64,000 bases of DNA from Trichomonas vaginalis G3 (taxonomy: Eukaryota > Parabasalia > Trichomonadida > Trichomonadidae): the NCBI RefSeq assembly GCF_026262505.1, contig NC_067206.1, positions 37,091,896 to 37,155,895 on the forward strand, written 5' to 3'. The notes beneath the pieces are model-generated. The model worked only from the letters and a program-made list of their open reading frames with translations, was not told the DNA's origin and ran no database searches. The translations under genes were made by a program, and so were the position numbers. Below are positions 49,294 through 58,371 of this stretch, piece by piece; within the stretch, counting starts at the first letter, position 1; every line of letters begins with the position of its first letter.

Positions 49294-50520
49294 TTAAAAA
49301 AATGTGAAAATTTAGGACTTTAAGATGTAAATTAAAAAGAAATTGTAAATATTATATAATAACAATATTCTGGGAAAAAATTGTATTCGAAATAAGATTC
49401 TTTCACAATATTGAATGCATTCAATTTTCAAATCGCTTGCTGAGCCTTTTGAAATCGATACGCTGATCTTCCAAAGAATTATATAATGAAGTAAGTTTAG
49501 CACACTGTAGAACACTGTGTGATGTTATCGATAAGGATAGAGAGATTTGCAATTTAATTTCGAAACAAAGATACAACATATCTAGAACTAATACCAATAG
49601 TTCATTAACATGAAGAAGAAATAACATATATGAACTACATTGTTTTTAATTTTTCAAAAAGATTTTATATCTATCTTTGAATAATACTAATATTGAGCTT
49701 TTGAAGCAATCTTATAATATAAGATACGATTCTGTGATTGATGGCATGCGTTAACTTAACATCAAATTGCTAATATAATAAAATTGTAATATTCATTATT
49801 CAGAATTTGATCGGAAAGTCTATTTCTGCACAAAATTTAATCTCATATAAATTGGTATATTTTATTCTCAATTTGACTAAGAAAATTTTAGAAGATTAAA
49901 ATTTTAGTTTTTATTAGCTCATTATTCGATAAGAACATCAGCAATCAATGATGATATCTATATTAATTCAATGTGATGCACTCCTTGCAAACATAGCCCA
50001 AGTTCATTCCTTTAGAACAAAAATTGTATTTCCACAATGATCCAAACAAAACATATCAATAATTAAATAAATAAGATTAGTTGCAGATTTATATGATGCT
50101 AATGTTTACAACCTTCTTGTTATACATTCAGAAATCATAATACTCTAAACGAATAAGCTTCTATTAAACCTTTAACTTTCTCTTTGATTTCCTTGAAAAT
50201 AAAATATTTAATGCCACATCTTAGTATAATTTTAACATTATCGTATTCTGGTAACGTTGTAGATTATGCAAATCTATGAAAGTGGACATATATCCTATTT
50301 AGGAGTTCGCCACAGAGCATCAAATAGAGTTATGCTTGTATAAATGAACTAATATAAATATTTGAAACAAATTGCTCGAATTTTCAATGATATCATAGAG
50401 CAATCTGAATATAACAGAGTAGGTGAAAAAAATATCTTTAAAGTAAATAAAAAATAATGCATTATTTACTTAATGTCATTGGGGAAAAAAAGAAGATCAT
50501 TTATACTAATGTTAATACTT
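49294..50520. other. Spacer between the membrane paralogues
   Basis: About 1.2 kb of AT-rich DNA with no supported gene or clear repeat. Short frames at 49,312-49,627 have no protein-like features beyond composition. Confidence 0.6.
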
Positions 50521-51537
50521 TTAAATTGTGTCATAATGTTGATTCTTCTTATTCTTGATTAGATAAATCGCAACAATTGGAACCACAATAACACAAATAA
50601 CGCCAAGGACAATAAAGAATATGGCAACACCAGAGAGACCTGAAGAATGAGTTAATGGGAAATCTTGATCAATGTTTCCTTTTGTGAAAATTCCTTCTTC
50701 TGTTGAAAGTGTTGCAGTAATTTCAGGGAAATACCATTCCGTTTCACTTCCTGAGCTAAGTGGCTTCCATTCAAGGGAAACATGTCCTTCAAGAGATACA
50801 TCTTCACCTCTGTTATATACATTTAATAACTGCTCAGATTCCTTATCATTAAAGTCAGAAAACATATTAAAGGTAGTTGAAGCAGATATTTCACCTGATG
50901 TACTTTCATGATCCTTAATGTTATTATGTTCGAAGTCACCATACTTTGATCTCTTCCATTTCATAGTCATTTGTTGGGCTGAAATTACAGTGAAGTCTGT
51001 TTCATCAAAGACATCTTGTGTTTTCTTATTCTTGTTGATTGTGGCATATTGACTAAGTGTGAATTTTCCTTTGTTTGCTGTGGAGACAATGAATCTTTTT
51101 CCATATGCATATGATAAGTTGCCTTTGTTCTTATTTGTTCCATATTCAACTATTGAATGTGAAACTCTCATGAATTGAATCTTGCAGCCATCGTCCTCAA
51201 GACATTCCACTTTGGAAACTGGGTATACGTTGACATGAACTTCATTTCCGATAACTGCTAATGCATTTTTGACAGTTTCTGTTTTATTATATTGAAAATC
51301 TTCGGAATTTTGAACTTCGTAAGGAATTGCTCCAGTGACTTGATAATCTCCCTTGCCTGCAATCATAATTGATCCAAGAATGCATAATAAATCGCCCTTG
51401 TTAATTGATTGGATTTTTGGCTCGAAAGTATTGCGTGGTTGGACGAAACTTTTACATTCTGGGAAAACATCTCTTGGATCTGGCACTGAATTGACTTTAC
51501 GGGACATGTGCCTTAGTGCAAAGATACTGAAAAGCAT
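50521..51537 (-). CDS. Type I membrane protein, paralogue 2
   Basis: The 338 residues have the same plan as 48,286: short hydrophobic start, ectodomain with FPECKSFVQPRN, ILGSIMIAGKGDYQVTGAIP and VECLEDDGCKIQFM, a C-terminal SETEWYFPEITATLSTEEGI stretch (SEWYFPEMTITVTAKEGI in the paralogue), a transmembrane segment near residues 300-324 and a basic tail. Kept motifs suggest one fold. A tandem duplication is likely. Surface location is predicted, ligand unknown. Confidence 0.8.
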   Translation of the reverse strand: MLFSIFALRHMSRKVNSVPDPRDVFPECKSFVQPRNTFEPKIQSINKGDLLCILGSIMIAGKGDYQVTGAIPYEVQNSEDFQYNKTETVKNALAVIGNEVHVNVYPVSKVECLEDDGCKIQFMRVSHSIVEYGTNKNKGNLSYAYGKRFIVSTANKGKFTLSQYATINKNKKTQDVFDETDFTVISAQQMTMKWKRSKYGDFEHNNIKDHESTSGEISASTTFNMFSDFNDKESEQLLNVYNRGEDVSLEGHVSLEWKPLSSGSETEWYFPEITATLSTEEGIFTKGNIDQDFPLTHSSGLSGVAIFFIVLGVICVIVVPIVAIYLIKNKKNQHYDTI

Positions 51538-52289
51538 CTAAAATTAAAACTGAATCAATTGTGAACTTTACAATATTTATTGGTTAATCTTATGAAAAGC
51601 ATCTATGGATTTCCATTATTTTTTTCAACTGAAAAGCTGATCAGAAAATTTGTTCATCGTTTTTTGTAAATCATTCAATTTCTTATAGGCAAACAGAATC
51701 TTTCTCAATGCAAAAAACTTTTAAAAAGGAATGGTAGTCTGTTCTCTATTAACATCAGAAAAAGGGAATTTAGTCTTATATTCTAAAAACTATGATTTTT
51801 TCTAAAAAAATCAAAAAATTAGTTTACAACTATCGAAGATCGGTTTGCTGAATACTTTTTAAAGATTGGATTATTAATAATCTCCTCTTGAAATTGCAAA
51901 TACTTACTAGTCATCGAAAGAATGAACTATCATGTTTGGCAATTTCTAGTGGGAGTAGAGCATTTTGGGTAGCATATATGGGATATATCTGCAATATGCT
52001 CTATTTCCACAACTAAACGAAATCAAAGAAAAATTTAAACGTTTTTCTGGTAAATAAGGATCGAAAATGGATCATTATTGAATTATTTGATTATATATTG
52101 AGAAAACAGCATTACATTTAAGGTGCTTTTTTTTATGAGATCAGATCTGATCTGTATTTCTGTCATCGGATCATAAAAATGAATAGGACATCGCCAGATA
52201 GAGGATAAAGCGCTTAAGTATTATTACCATTATTTTAGTCTTTGTTTAGAAATAACCAAACAAAACCAAAACAAATATTCAATATCGGA
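51538..52289. other. Spacer without a gene
   Basis: AT-rich. I see no supported coding frame, RNA gene or repeat. Confidence 0.6.
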
Positions 52290-52640
52290 CGATAATATCG
52301 AAAAGAATTTTCACAATATTTTTTGCTTTACTATTCATGGCACAACATGTTAAAAATCTTATTTCATCAGAAGATAATGAAAATAACATTTGCACATTGC
52401 GCCTATTTGGATTGATAAAAACGTTATAGAACTTCTTATATCGCATGGTACATAAACTTATAAGGGAAAAAAAAATGATGACGGAAATACTCCCTTTAAG
52501 AGTCGGACTTTCTAACATTGAGATATGTATTTCTTTTCTCATTAAGTATGATGTAGATGTAAATTCAAAAAACAATAGTGGTCACACAGCACTTTATTAT
52601 GCAACAACACATAATAAAATTTTTAATGTATGATGATATA
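52290..52640 (+). pseudogene. Ankyrin repeat relic
   Basis: Pieces of ankyrin repeats are readable in different frames: LHIAPIWIDKNVIELLISHG and later FLIKYDVDVNSKNNSGHTAL followed by YYATTHNK. They follow the trichomonad ankyrin pattern seen at 56,713. Several stops and shifts separate them, so this is a decayed host gene. Confidence 0.7.
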
Positions 52641-53247
52641 AATTCTGAATATGATAGAAGACATGCGCCATTCTTAGTGCTGTAATTAACGAAAATCTTT
52701 TTGTGGGACATATAGCAGTAATTTGCTATGTTGTTTATCATCATGGAATTGTATGAATCGTGGATTCTCATTGCCCAAATTTATGACTAAACAAATCATT
52801 ATATAAATACAAACTTAGTTCCCAAATGTTTGTTATAATTCAGAAATGCTGGGAGAAGTTTTATATTGTATTACTTGCTTTTTTAAACACTTGACAGGAT
52901 ATGTATAGTAATTATATATACTGACTCCTTTAATTAGATGATCATTTCACAAAACAATTTTCACTTCTAGTGAAACTAAATTAGCTTATATAAACTTGCA
53001 AAGAAAACACGGTTTGCACTTATAAAATCGTCATATTTATTGAATGGAAATATGAATTTTAGAAAATGTTGATGTTTTTAAAATAATATTGAATTTACAA
53101 TTTTATTCTGATTATTATATTTAAAGTCTATTAAATATATTCATAAATAGTGATATTTCTCAGTTCAGAAGATAAATAATTGTTAAAAATAATTTCAAAG
53201 ATAGAAATTTAATATAAATTCAAAACAAACAAATTAATGCTAGCGTA
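52641..53247. other. Spacer without a gene
   Basis: AT-rich, with no supported frame. It may contain more of the ankyrin relic near its left side, but I cannot read it with confidence. Confidence 0.5.
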
Positions 53248-54066
53248 TTATTGCTCAAGTTGCAATAATTTCTGGTAATCGATGTCGCGGAGATGAAGAA
53301 TGCATTGTTTTCTTCTATCATTAGCTTGTGATTGTTGAACATTAGCAGTTGCAACGACTTTACTGTTTTCTGTATGTAGTCCGACCTTTCCATCTCTTAC
53401 AAGGTGAGAAAGTTCAAAAGCGTTTTCGACACTTTCTGAGAAACCGGCTTTTGTAGCAATTACTTTAGATACAGGCATATCGCCATCTTTTTTAAGTCGG
53501 TCGCATAGTTTTCTTGCTCTTGCAAGTAATTGGTTAGCAATTGCTTGTGACATATCTTTATTTTTAACTTCTTGCTCTTCCTCGATAACATCTTTGCCTT
53601 TTCTCTGTGTAGGAGCTCTCTCCCTCTTTTTAACTTCAAATTCCTCTAGACCGAATAAGAATGGTGTACATATCGGAGCAGTAAGTGATCTTCTTAACGC
53701 CCATTCGCCAATGGCATCCCAATCTAAGTACCTGCCGTCTGGAAACATAGCCATCATCTTTTGGCGTACGTTATTGAAGGTGAATGGCCTTGGACCAAGA
53801 TTTACGTTTGAAGATTGAGTAACGGCTGTTTCTGTGATAGTACGAAGTGTTTCGCAGTCCTTCGCAAATGTCGATGGAGTACGTACATCTTGAAAATATG
53901 AATCATTTTTGTCTAAATAATTTGTCAACATCTTTGGATTTTGAGACATAATGATTTCTTCACTCGTTTCATGAATCTGTTTGTTGAGTTCTCTATAATC
54001 TTGAAGAAGTCCCACAATTTGTCCCTTCTGAAGCTTGATTTGGCTTTTTTGGCTGAGTTGAGACAT
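53248..54066 (-). CDS. Nse4-like kleisin of the SMC5/6 complex
   Basis: I place the start at the ATG at 54,066 (MSQLSQKSQIKLQKGQIVGL), since codons upstream start with TTG and a TCACT initiator lies 8 bases before this ATG. That gives 272 residues. The N-terminal part has LLQDYRELNKQIHETSEEI, as in Nse4, and the C-terminal part has SVENAFELSHLVRDGKVGLH, the Nse4 C-terminal signature. Nse4 bridges the SMC5/6 heads in DNA repair. The middle is charged and holds AIANQLLARARKLCDRLK. No broken features. Confidence 0.82.
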   Translation of the reverse strand: MSQLSQKSQIKLQKGQIVGLLQDYRELNKQIHETSEEIIMSQNPKMLTNYLDKNDSYFQDVRTPSTFAKDCETLRTITETAVTQSSNVNLGPRPFTFNNVRQKMMAMFPDGRYLDWDAIGEWALRRSLTAPICTPFLFGLEEFEVKKRERAPTQRKGKDVIEEEQEVKNKDMSQAIANQLLARARKLCDRLKKDGDMPVSKVIATKAGFSESVENAFELSHLVRDGKVGLHTENSKVVATANVQQSQANDRRKQCILHLRDIDYQKLLQLEQ

Positions 54067-54073
54067 TCTAAAA

Positions 54074-54078
54074 AGTGA
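54074..54078 (-). promoter_or_regulatory. Initiator-like TCACT of the Nse4-like gene
   Basis: On the minus strand TCACT lies 8 bases before the ATG at 54,066. It fits TCA-Y-W and decides the start. The next gene also has TCATT just before its ATG (near 55,030). Confidence 0.5.
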
Positions 54079-54347
54079 CAAACTTTCGCGGGAAAAATTG
54101 AATTCAGTGAATAATGCCAAATTCGAAATTCTTGATATATGCGACTTCGAAATTTTGCACGAACCAGATATTTGTTTTGTGAGTTAAAATAAAAGTGACA
54201 ACTCTAAACGTACAAATGAATAGAAAATTGGGAAGAAATAAAAATCAAAATATAAGGAATCATCTTTGATCTTAGATAAAGTGGTTATTAATATAATTAG
54301 CATTTAAATAAAGAAATAACAAAACAAAGGAAAAATAAAATACAAAA

Positions 54348-55025
54348 TCATTTTTCAGACATAATGGCAGCAAATTCATCATATAGATTGGTATGTTGCG
54401 GTCCTAAAATGTGCTTTATTTTCTTCAAAGTCTCAGCATTAGTACTATTTGGATTGTTATTATGTCGCTGAATTTCTTGAATAAGGAAATTGAAGTCTGA
54501 ATACGTAAGCTGTTCTTTTGCTTTTTGCAAGAGTTGCCCAGACTTACCAGAAGATCTTTTTTGTGTAGTTGGTTTTGGAATTTTTGAAGTATGAGGACTA
54601 TGAATTGTTTTTGGTGATGTATGAATAGGTTCATCAAAAGAAGGAGGCGAATTTGAAATTTGCGGGGGTTGGAATTGCGTTGGAGTTGTATTTCCATCCA
54701 ATAATGTTCTGAGGGATTGATTTAACTGATTGTATTTTGATATTTCAAGTTCTTTTTCTTTTAACTGCTTAGATAAAGAAGCATTTAATTTTCTAAGTTT
54801 TTCGCATTCGTTTGTGAGATCATTCATATCGGACTGCAATTGAACATTTATATTAACTGCTTCTGAGAGCTGTGACTGTAATGATGTAACTTGATTTTGC
54901 AAATCAAGTGCACGTTTTTGCCAAATTTTGGCTTCTTTAGCGCGCTGCTGCTTCACATTTTCGATAGCAATTTGAAGTCCGCTAACAGCTGCATCTAGTT
55001 GATCATTTGGATCAATATCAATCAT
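54348..55025 (-). CDS. At4g15545-like coiled-coil protein
   Basis: The 225 residues have a short N-terminal helix (LDAAVSGLQIAIENVKQQRA), a coiled coil over about residues 30-105, a Pro/Ser/Thr-rich linker and a C-terminal block SDFNFLIQEIQRHNNNPNST then TLKKIKHILGPQHTNLYDEF. That end matches the conserved C-terminus of the At4g15545 family, found widely in eukaryotes and of unknown function. TCATT lies a few bases before the ATG. The frame is open. Confidence 0.72.
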   Translation of the reverse strand: MIDIDPNDQLDAAVSGLQIAIENVKQQRAKEAKIWQKRALDLQNQVTSLQSQLSEAVNINVQLQSDMNDLTNECEKLRKLNASLSKQLKEKELEISKYNQLNQSLRTLLDGNTTPTQFQPPQISNSPPSFDEPIHTSPKTIHSPHTSKIPKPTTQKRSSGKSGQLLQKAKEQLTYSDFNFLIQEIQRHNNNPNSTNAETLKKIKHILGPQHTNLYDEFAAIMSEK

Positions 55026-55129
55026 GAAAAATGAAAAATTTTCAAAAAATAAATTTTGGCCGAGTTTCCATTTCTAATATGAGCGCATTTTCATAAATTT
55101 CATATATTCAATTCCTCAAATTTTTTTGA

Positions 55130-56170
55130 ATGTTTTCTATTATCTTTTTCTCTAGATTCTCTTACTCTACCGACGATGACGATGATGAAATGTTTGTATG
55201 GGGAGATATTTCTAAGAAGTTCCAGCCCAAATCAATAGATTGGAGTAAAGCGCCATTATATGATGTCATTATTCTTGGAAGTGGACCAGCAGGAAGTACT
55301 GCAGCACTATATTCTGCTAGAGCGGCACTGAAAACACTTGTATTTCACGGCCATCTCCTAGGCGGTCAATTAACAACTACCACAGAAATCGAAAACTTTC
55401 CCGGATTCACAGGAACCGGAACTAATTTAGTGAACAAAATACAAACGCAAGCGACAGCAGCCGGTGCAATCTATAAAAAAGAATCAATTACAAAAGTAAA
55501 TCTCACAACAAGTCCGAAACGAATAGAAACTGATTTAGGAAACGCATATTTAGCTCATTCAATTATTATTGCTACCGGTGCAAACCCAAGATTTTTGAGT
55601 TTAAAGAACGAAGAAAATTTCCGAAACAGAGGATTATGTGTTTGCGCTACATGTGATGGTGCCCTTTACGCAAACAAAGATGTTGCCGTTGTCGGAGGTG
55701 GCGATTCCGCAGTTCACGAATCGATATACTTAAGTAACATTTGTAGCTCAGTTAAACTCTTTGTCAGATCATCAGAATTACGTGCGTCAGCAGCCATGAA
55801 GCAAGTCCTTGCAAAATCTACCGTTGAAGTAATCTATAATACCGAAATCAAAGGTTATTTAGGACAACAATTTTTAACAGCTGTTGATACGAAGAATTCC
55901 AAGACAGGAGAAGTAAAGAGATATAAACTATCAGCTGTGTTCCTTGCCATAGGACAGAACCCTGCAACAAAAGAGTTTGAAGGACAGCTAGAACTCGATA
56001 AAAACAAATACATTGTTCTCAAAAATGGAGCTGAAACTTCTGTAAAAGGAGTCTTTGCTGCTGGAGATGTTGCAAATCCTGAATATAGACAGGCTATTTA
56101 TGCTGCTGGGACAGGATGCCAAGCTGCCCTTCAGGCAGAAAAGTATATATCACAAGTGAAAGCTATTTAA
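55130..56170 (+). CDS. Thioredoxin reductase, low-Mr type
   Basis: The 346 residues carry an FAD-binding GSGPAG (50-55), the redox-active CATC (172-175), an NADPH-binding GGGDSA (189-194) and a C-terminal GVFAAGD block, as in bacterial-type thioredoxin reductases. The enzyme passes electrons from NADPH to thioredoxin, a main part of trichomonad oxygen defence. The first 20 residues (MFSIIFFSRFSYSTDDDDDE) are an extension not seen in the core enzyme. The start MF and an Arg before FSYST resemble a hydrogenosomal presequence; an internal Met at residue 21 is the alternative start. It is divergent from the coiled-coil gene, 104 bases away. Open and complete. Confidence 0.92.
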   Translation: MFSIIFFSRFSYSTDDDDDEMFVWGDISKKFQPKSIDWSKAPLYDVIILGSGPAGSTAALYSARAALKTLVFHGHLLGGQLTTTTEIENFPGFTGTGTNLVNKIQTQATAAGAIYKKESITKVNLTTSPKRIETDLGNAYLAHSIIIATGANPRFLSLKNEENFRNRGLCVCATCDGALYANKDVAVVGGGDSAVHESIYLSNICSSVKLFVRSSELRASAAMKQVLAKSTVEVIYNTEIKGYLGQQFLTAVDTKNSKTGEVKRYKLSAVFLAIGQNPATKEFEGQLELDKNKYIVLKNGAETSVKGVFAAGDVANPEYRQAIYAAGTGCQAALQAEKYISQVKAI

Positions 56171-56712
56171 ATTTATTTGTAAACTTTTTTTTGTTTGTAA
56201 ATATTAGAGCATGTACCACTTTTTGACATGCACCCACTTTTTTGATTAAAGATGTTCAAATTACAGGTTTATTGAGCATCTGAAATAATATTATGACTTG
56301 GTATAACGTTTCCATTTAAAATTTGTTTATCTTACAGTGAAACCTAATTCAGGAGACAAGTTTCTTTTAATATATATATTTTCAGTTTTCAAATTTGGGC
56401 ATAATTTCCTTAGACTTAGCGCAAAATATAGTCGAAATCTGAAATGCTTTGATCAAGCATGCTTAGAGATATATAAGACTTCTTGTCGTTTGATTTATCG
56501 TCAATTCCACCGTAGTGGGGTATGATTCAATTGAAGGAGATTCTCTGTTTCCTTATCGTTCTCCACTTATAGCAAGCTTATTTGTCGCTTAGTTAGATGT
56601 AAAATGGAAAAGTAATAAAAATCATTCTTAAAATTAAAGCGTGAATTATATGTTTTATACTTCTTATAAAACTCATCTTGGAAGATGAAAGTGATGTATA
56701 TTATGCATAACA
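56171..56712. other. Spacer without a gene
   Basis: AT-rich and unremarkable. A 62-codon frame at 56,337 has no supporting feature. Confidence 0.6.
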
Positions 56713-57906
56713 TCATTTTTGTGCACCGTGTGAAATAAGAAGTTTTGCCATTTCTTTATTATTGCTATATGCTGCAAAATGAAGAGCTGTTTGACTAAAT
56801 TTATTTTTTTTTTCATTAATATTTGCACCATGTGAAATAAGAAGTTCAGCTGTTTCTTTATTATTGTTCCATGCTGCGATATGAAGAGCTGTTTCTCCAT
56901 ATGTATCTTTTTCATTAATATTTGCACCATATGATATAAGAAGTTTGGCCGCTTCTTTACTATTGTTCAATGCTGCAAAATGAAGAGCGGTTGCTCCATC
57001 TTTATATTTTCCATTGATATTTGCACCATGTGAAAGGAAATATTCTAAAAGGGATGGAATATTAAACATCACTGAATAAACAAAGCATTGTTTAAAATCA
57101 TTAGATTGATCGAAATAAACTAAAAATGATTCAAGATTCTTATATTTTTCGCAATCATTTAAGTTGATTTTAATATTGTATTCATTCATCAAGAAGGTAA
57201 CAAAATCAATGTTGTGAGAAATAATTGCATATGGCATGCATTTTTCATTTGGTTTCTGATATTTCAAACATTCACTCATGATCTCTGGATTTCCTTCTAA
57301 AAATGAAAATTGAAGACATACTTGAGTTATTTCTGAGTTAAATTTCGTTCTTAATAACTTGAAACAATCAACTGCTCCATGATAACAACATAATTCAAGT
57401 AATGAGTATCCTTCGTAAGAATACGGATATAAATCACTTTTGAGTGTTTGATCTTTATCAAATCCATCTCTTTCTGTGAATGAGATGAATCTTTCTTTGT
57501 CATTATTCATAATTGCTCTGTAAATTGTATTCTCTGTATGAATGTCCAGTTTTAATTTTTTCGAAATTCGAGATTTATTTTTTTTGAAATCACAAGATTT
57601 GTCTAATCTAATTCGATATTCATTATAAAATAGGATGTTTGAAATACGTATGACATTATTTACCTCTTTGACATGATATTCATCAGATATGAGTTTGGCA
57701 AGAGATAAATATGACTTTGTATAGCGATTATTATACGGAATGACATTTAAAATATCTTCGATTACATTTTTTGGAAGATATTTCATTGAATCAATCAATT
57801 CTGTTTTGATCATTTTGTAAATTGTTTTTAATTCTTCTTCTTTTTCAGTTTTCAGTTGATACAATGCAATATATAAATCAATGTGGTATTTATAGATACT
57901 TCGCAA
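56713..57906 (-). CDS. Ankyrin repeat protein with DUF3447-type N-terminus, start lost
   Basis: The N-terminal two-thirds is the DUF3447-type region of trichomonad ankyrin proteins (SYLSLAKLISDEYHVKEVNN; SLLELCCYHGAVDCFKLL). The C-terminal part has three ankyrin repeats of the DGATALHFAALNNSKEAAKL type and ends in the last repeat. Ankyrin repeats bind proteins. The open frame begins at a TTG (57,906), with no ATG in frame before a TAG at 57,970-57,972; the first in-frame ATG is at 57,813 (MIKTELIDSM). Family members usually start a few residues before LRSIYKYHIDLY. The 5' end is therefore altered, and a shortened protein from 57,813 is possible. Confidence 0.8.
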   Translation of the reverse strand: MRSIYKYHIDLYIALYQLKTEKEEELKTIYKMIKTELIDSMKYLPKNVIEDILNVIPYNNRYTKSYLSLAKLISDEYHVKEVNNVIRISNILFYNEYRIRLDKSCDFKKNKSRISKKLKLDIHTENTIYRAIMNNDKERFISFTERDGFDKDQTLKSDLYPYSYEGYSLLELCCYHGAVDCFKLLRTKFNSEITQVCLQFSFLEGNPEIMSECLKYQKPNEKCMPYAIISHNIDFVTFLMNEYNIKINLNDCEKYKNLESFLVYFDQSNDFKQCFVYSVMFNIPSLLEYFLSHGANINGKYKDGATALHFAALNNSKEAAKLLISYGANINEKDTYGETALHIAAWNNNKETAELLISHGANINEKKNKFSQTALHFAAYSNNKEMAKLLISHGAQK

Positions 57907-58371
57907 AAAAGGATATATATTCGAAAAAAATACAACTTGAGCTAATCTAAACTTATTTTTTGAGTCAATCTAACTATTTGTTCGATTTTAAATCTAATTG
58001 AATTAACACAGATAACACTGTCTCAAAATTTTTGAATGAATCTATATCACAAATCATGCAAGTTTTCAGCTGATTAAAAAATGGCATGTCATTATCTCAA
58101 CTTGAATCTATTTCACTAGTTTGAGTGGTAATTGACCCTTAACTATCTTTAAAAATGAGAAGATAGCACATTGCGAGCTTTGTTGCAGCCATATACATTA
58201 TTTATGAGTCTAAACACGATATTTTATTCTTGCAAATATTAATATTTTATTCTAACAAACATTAATATTAACTTCTGTGTTATGAAGTTTATAAAAAAAA
58301 GAGGTTCTGCTAATTTCAAACTTCAATTATCACAATATGAAGAGTTACAAAATGGCAATTAGATAATGATA
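57907..58371. other. Spacer without a gene
   Basis: AT-rich. Nothing supported. It contains the decayed 5' side of the ankyrin gene. Confidence 0.5.

Noticed and set aside
56337-56525. 62-residue frame after the thioredoxin reductase
   Set aside because: No initiator, no domain and weak composition.
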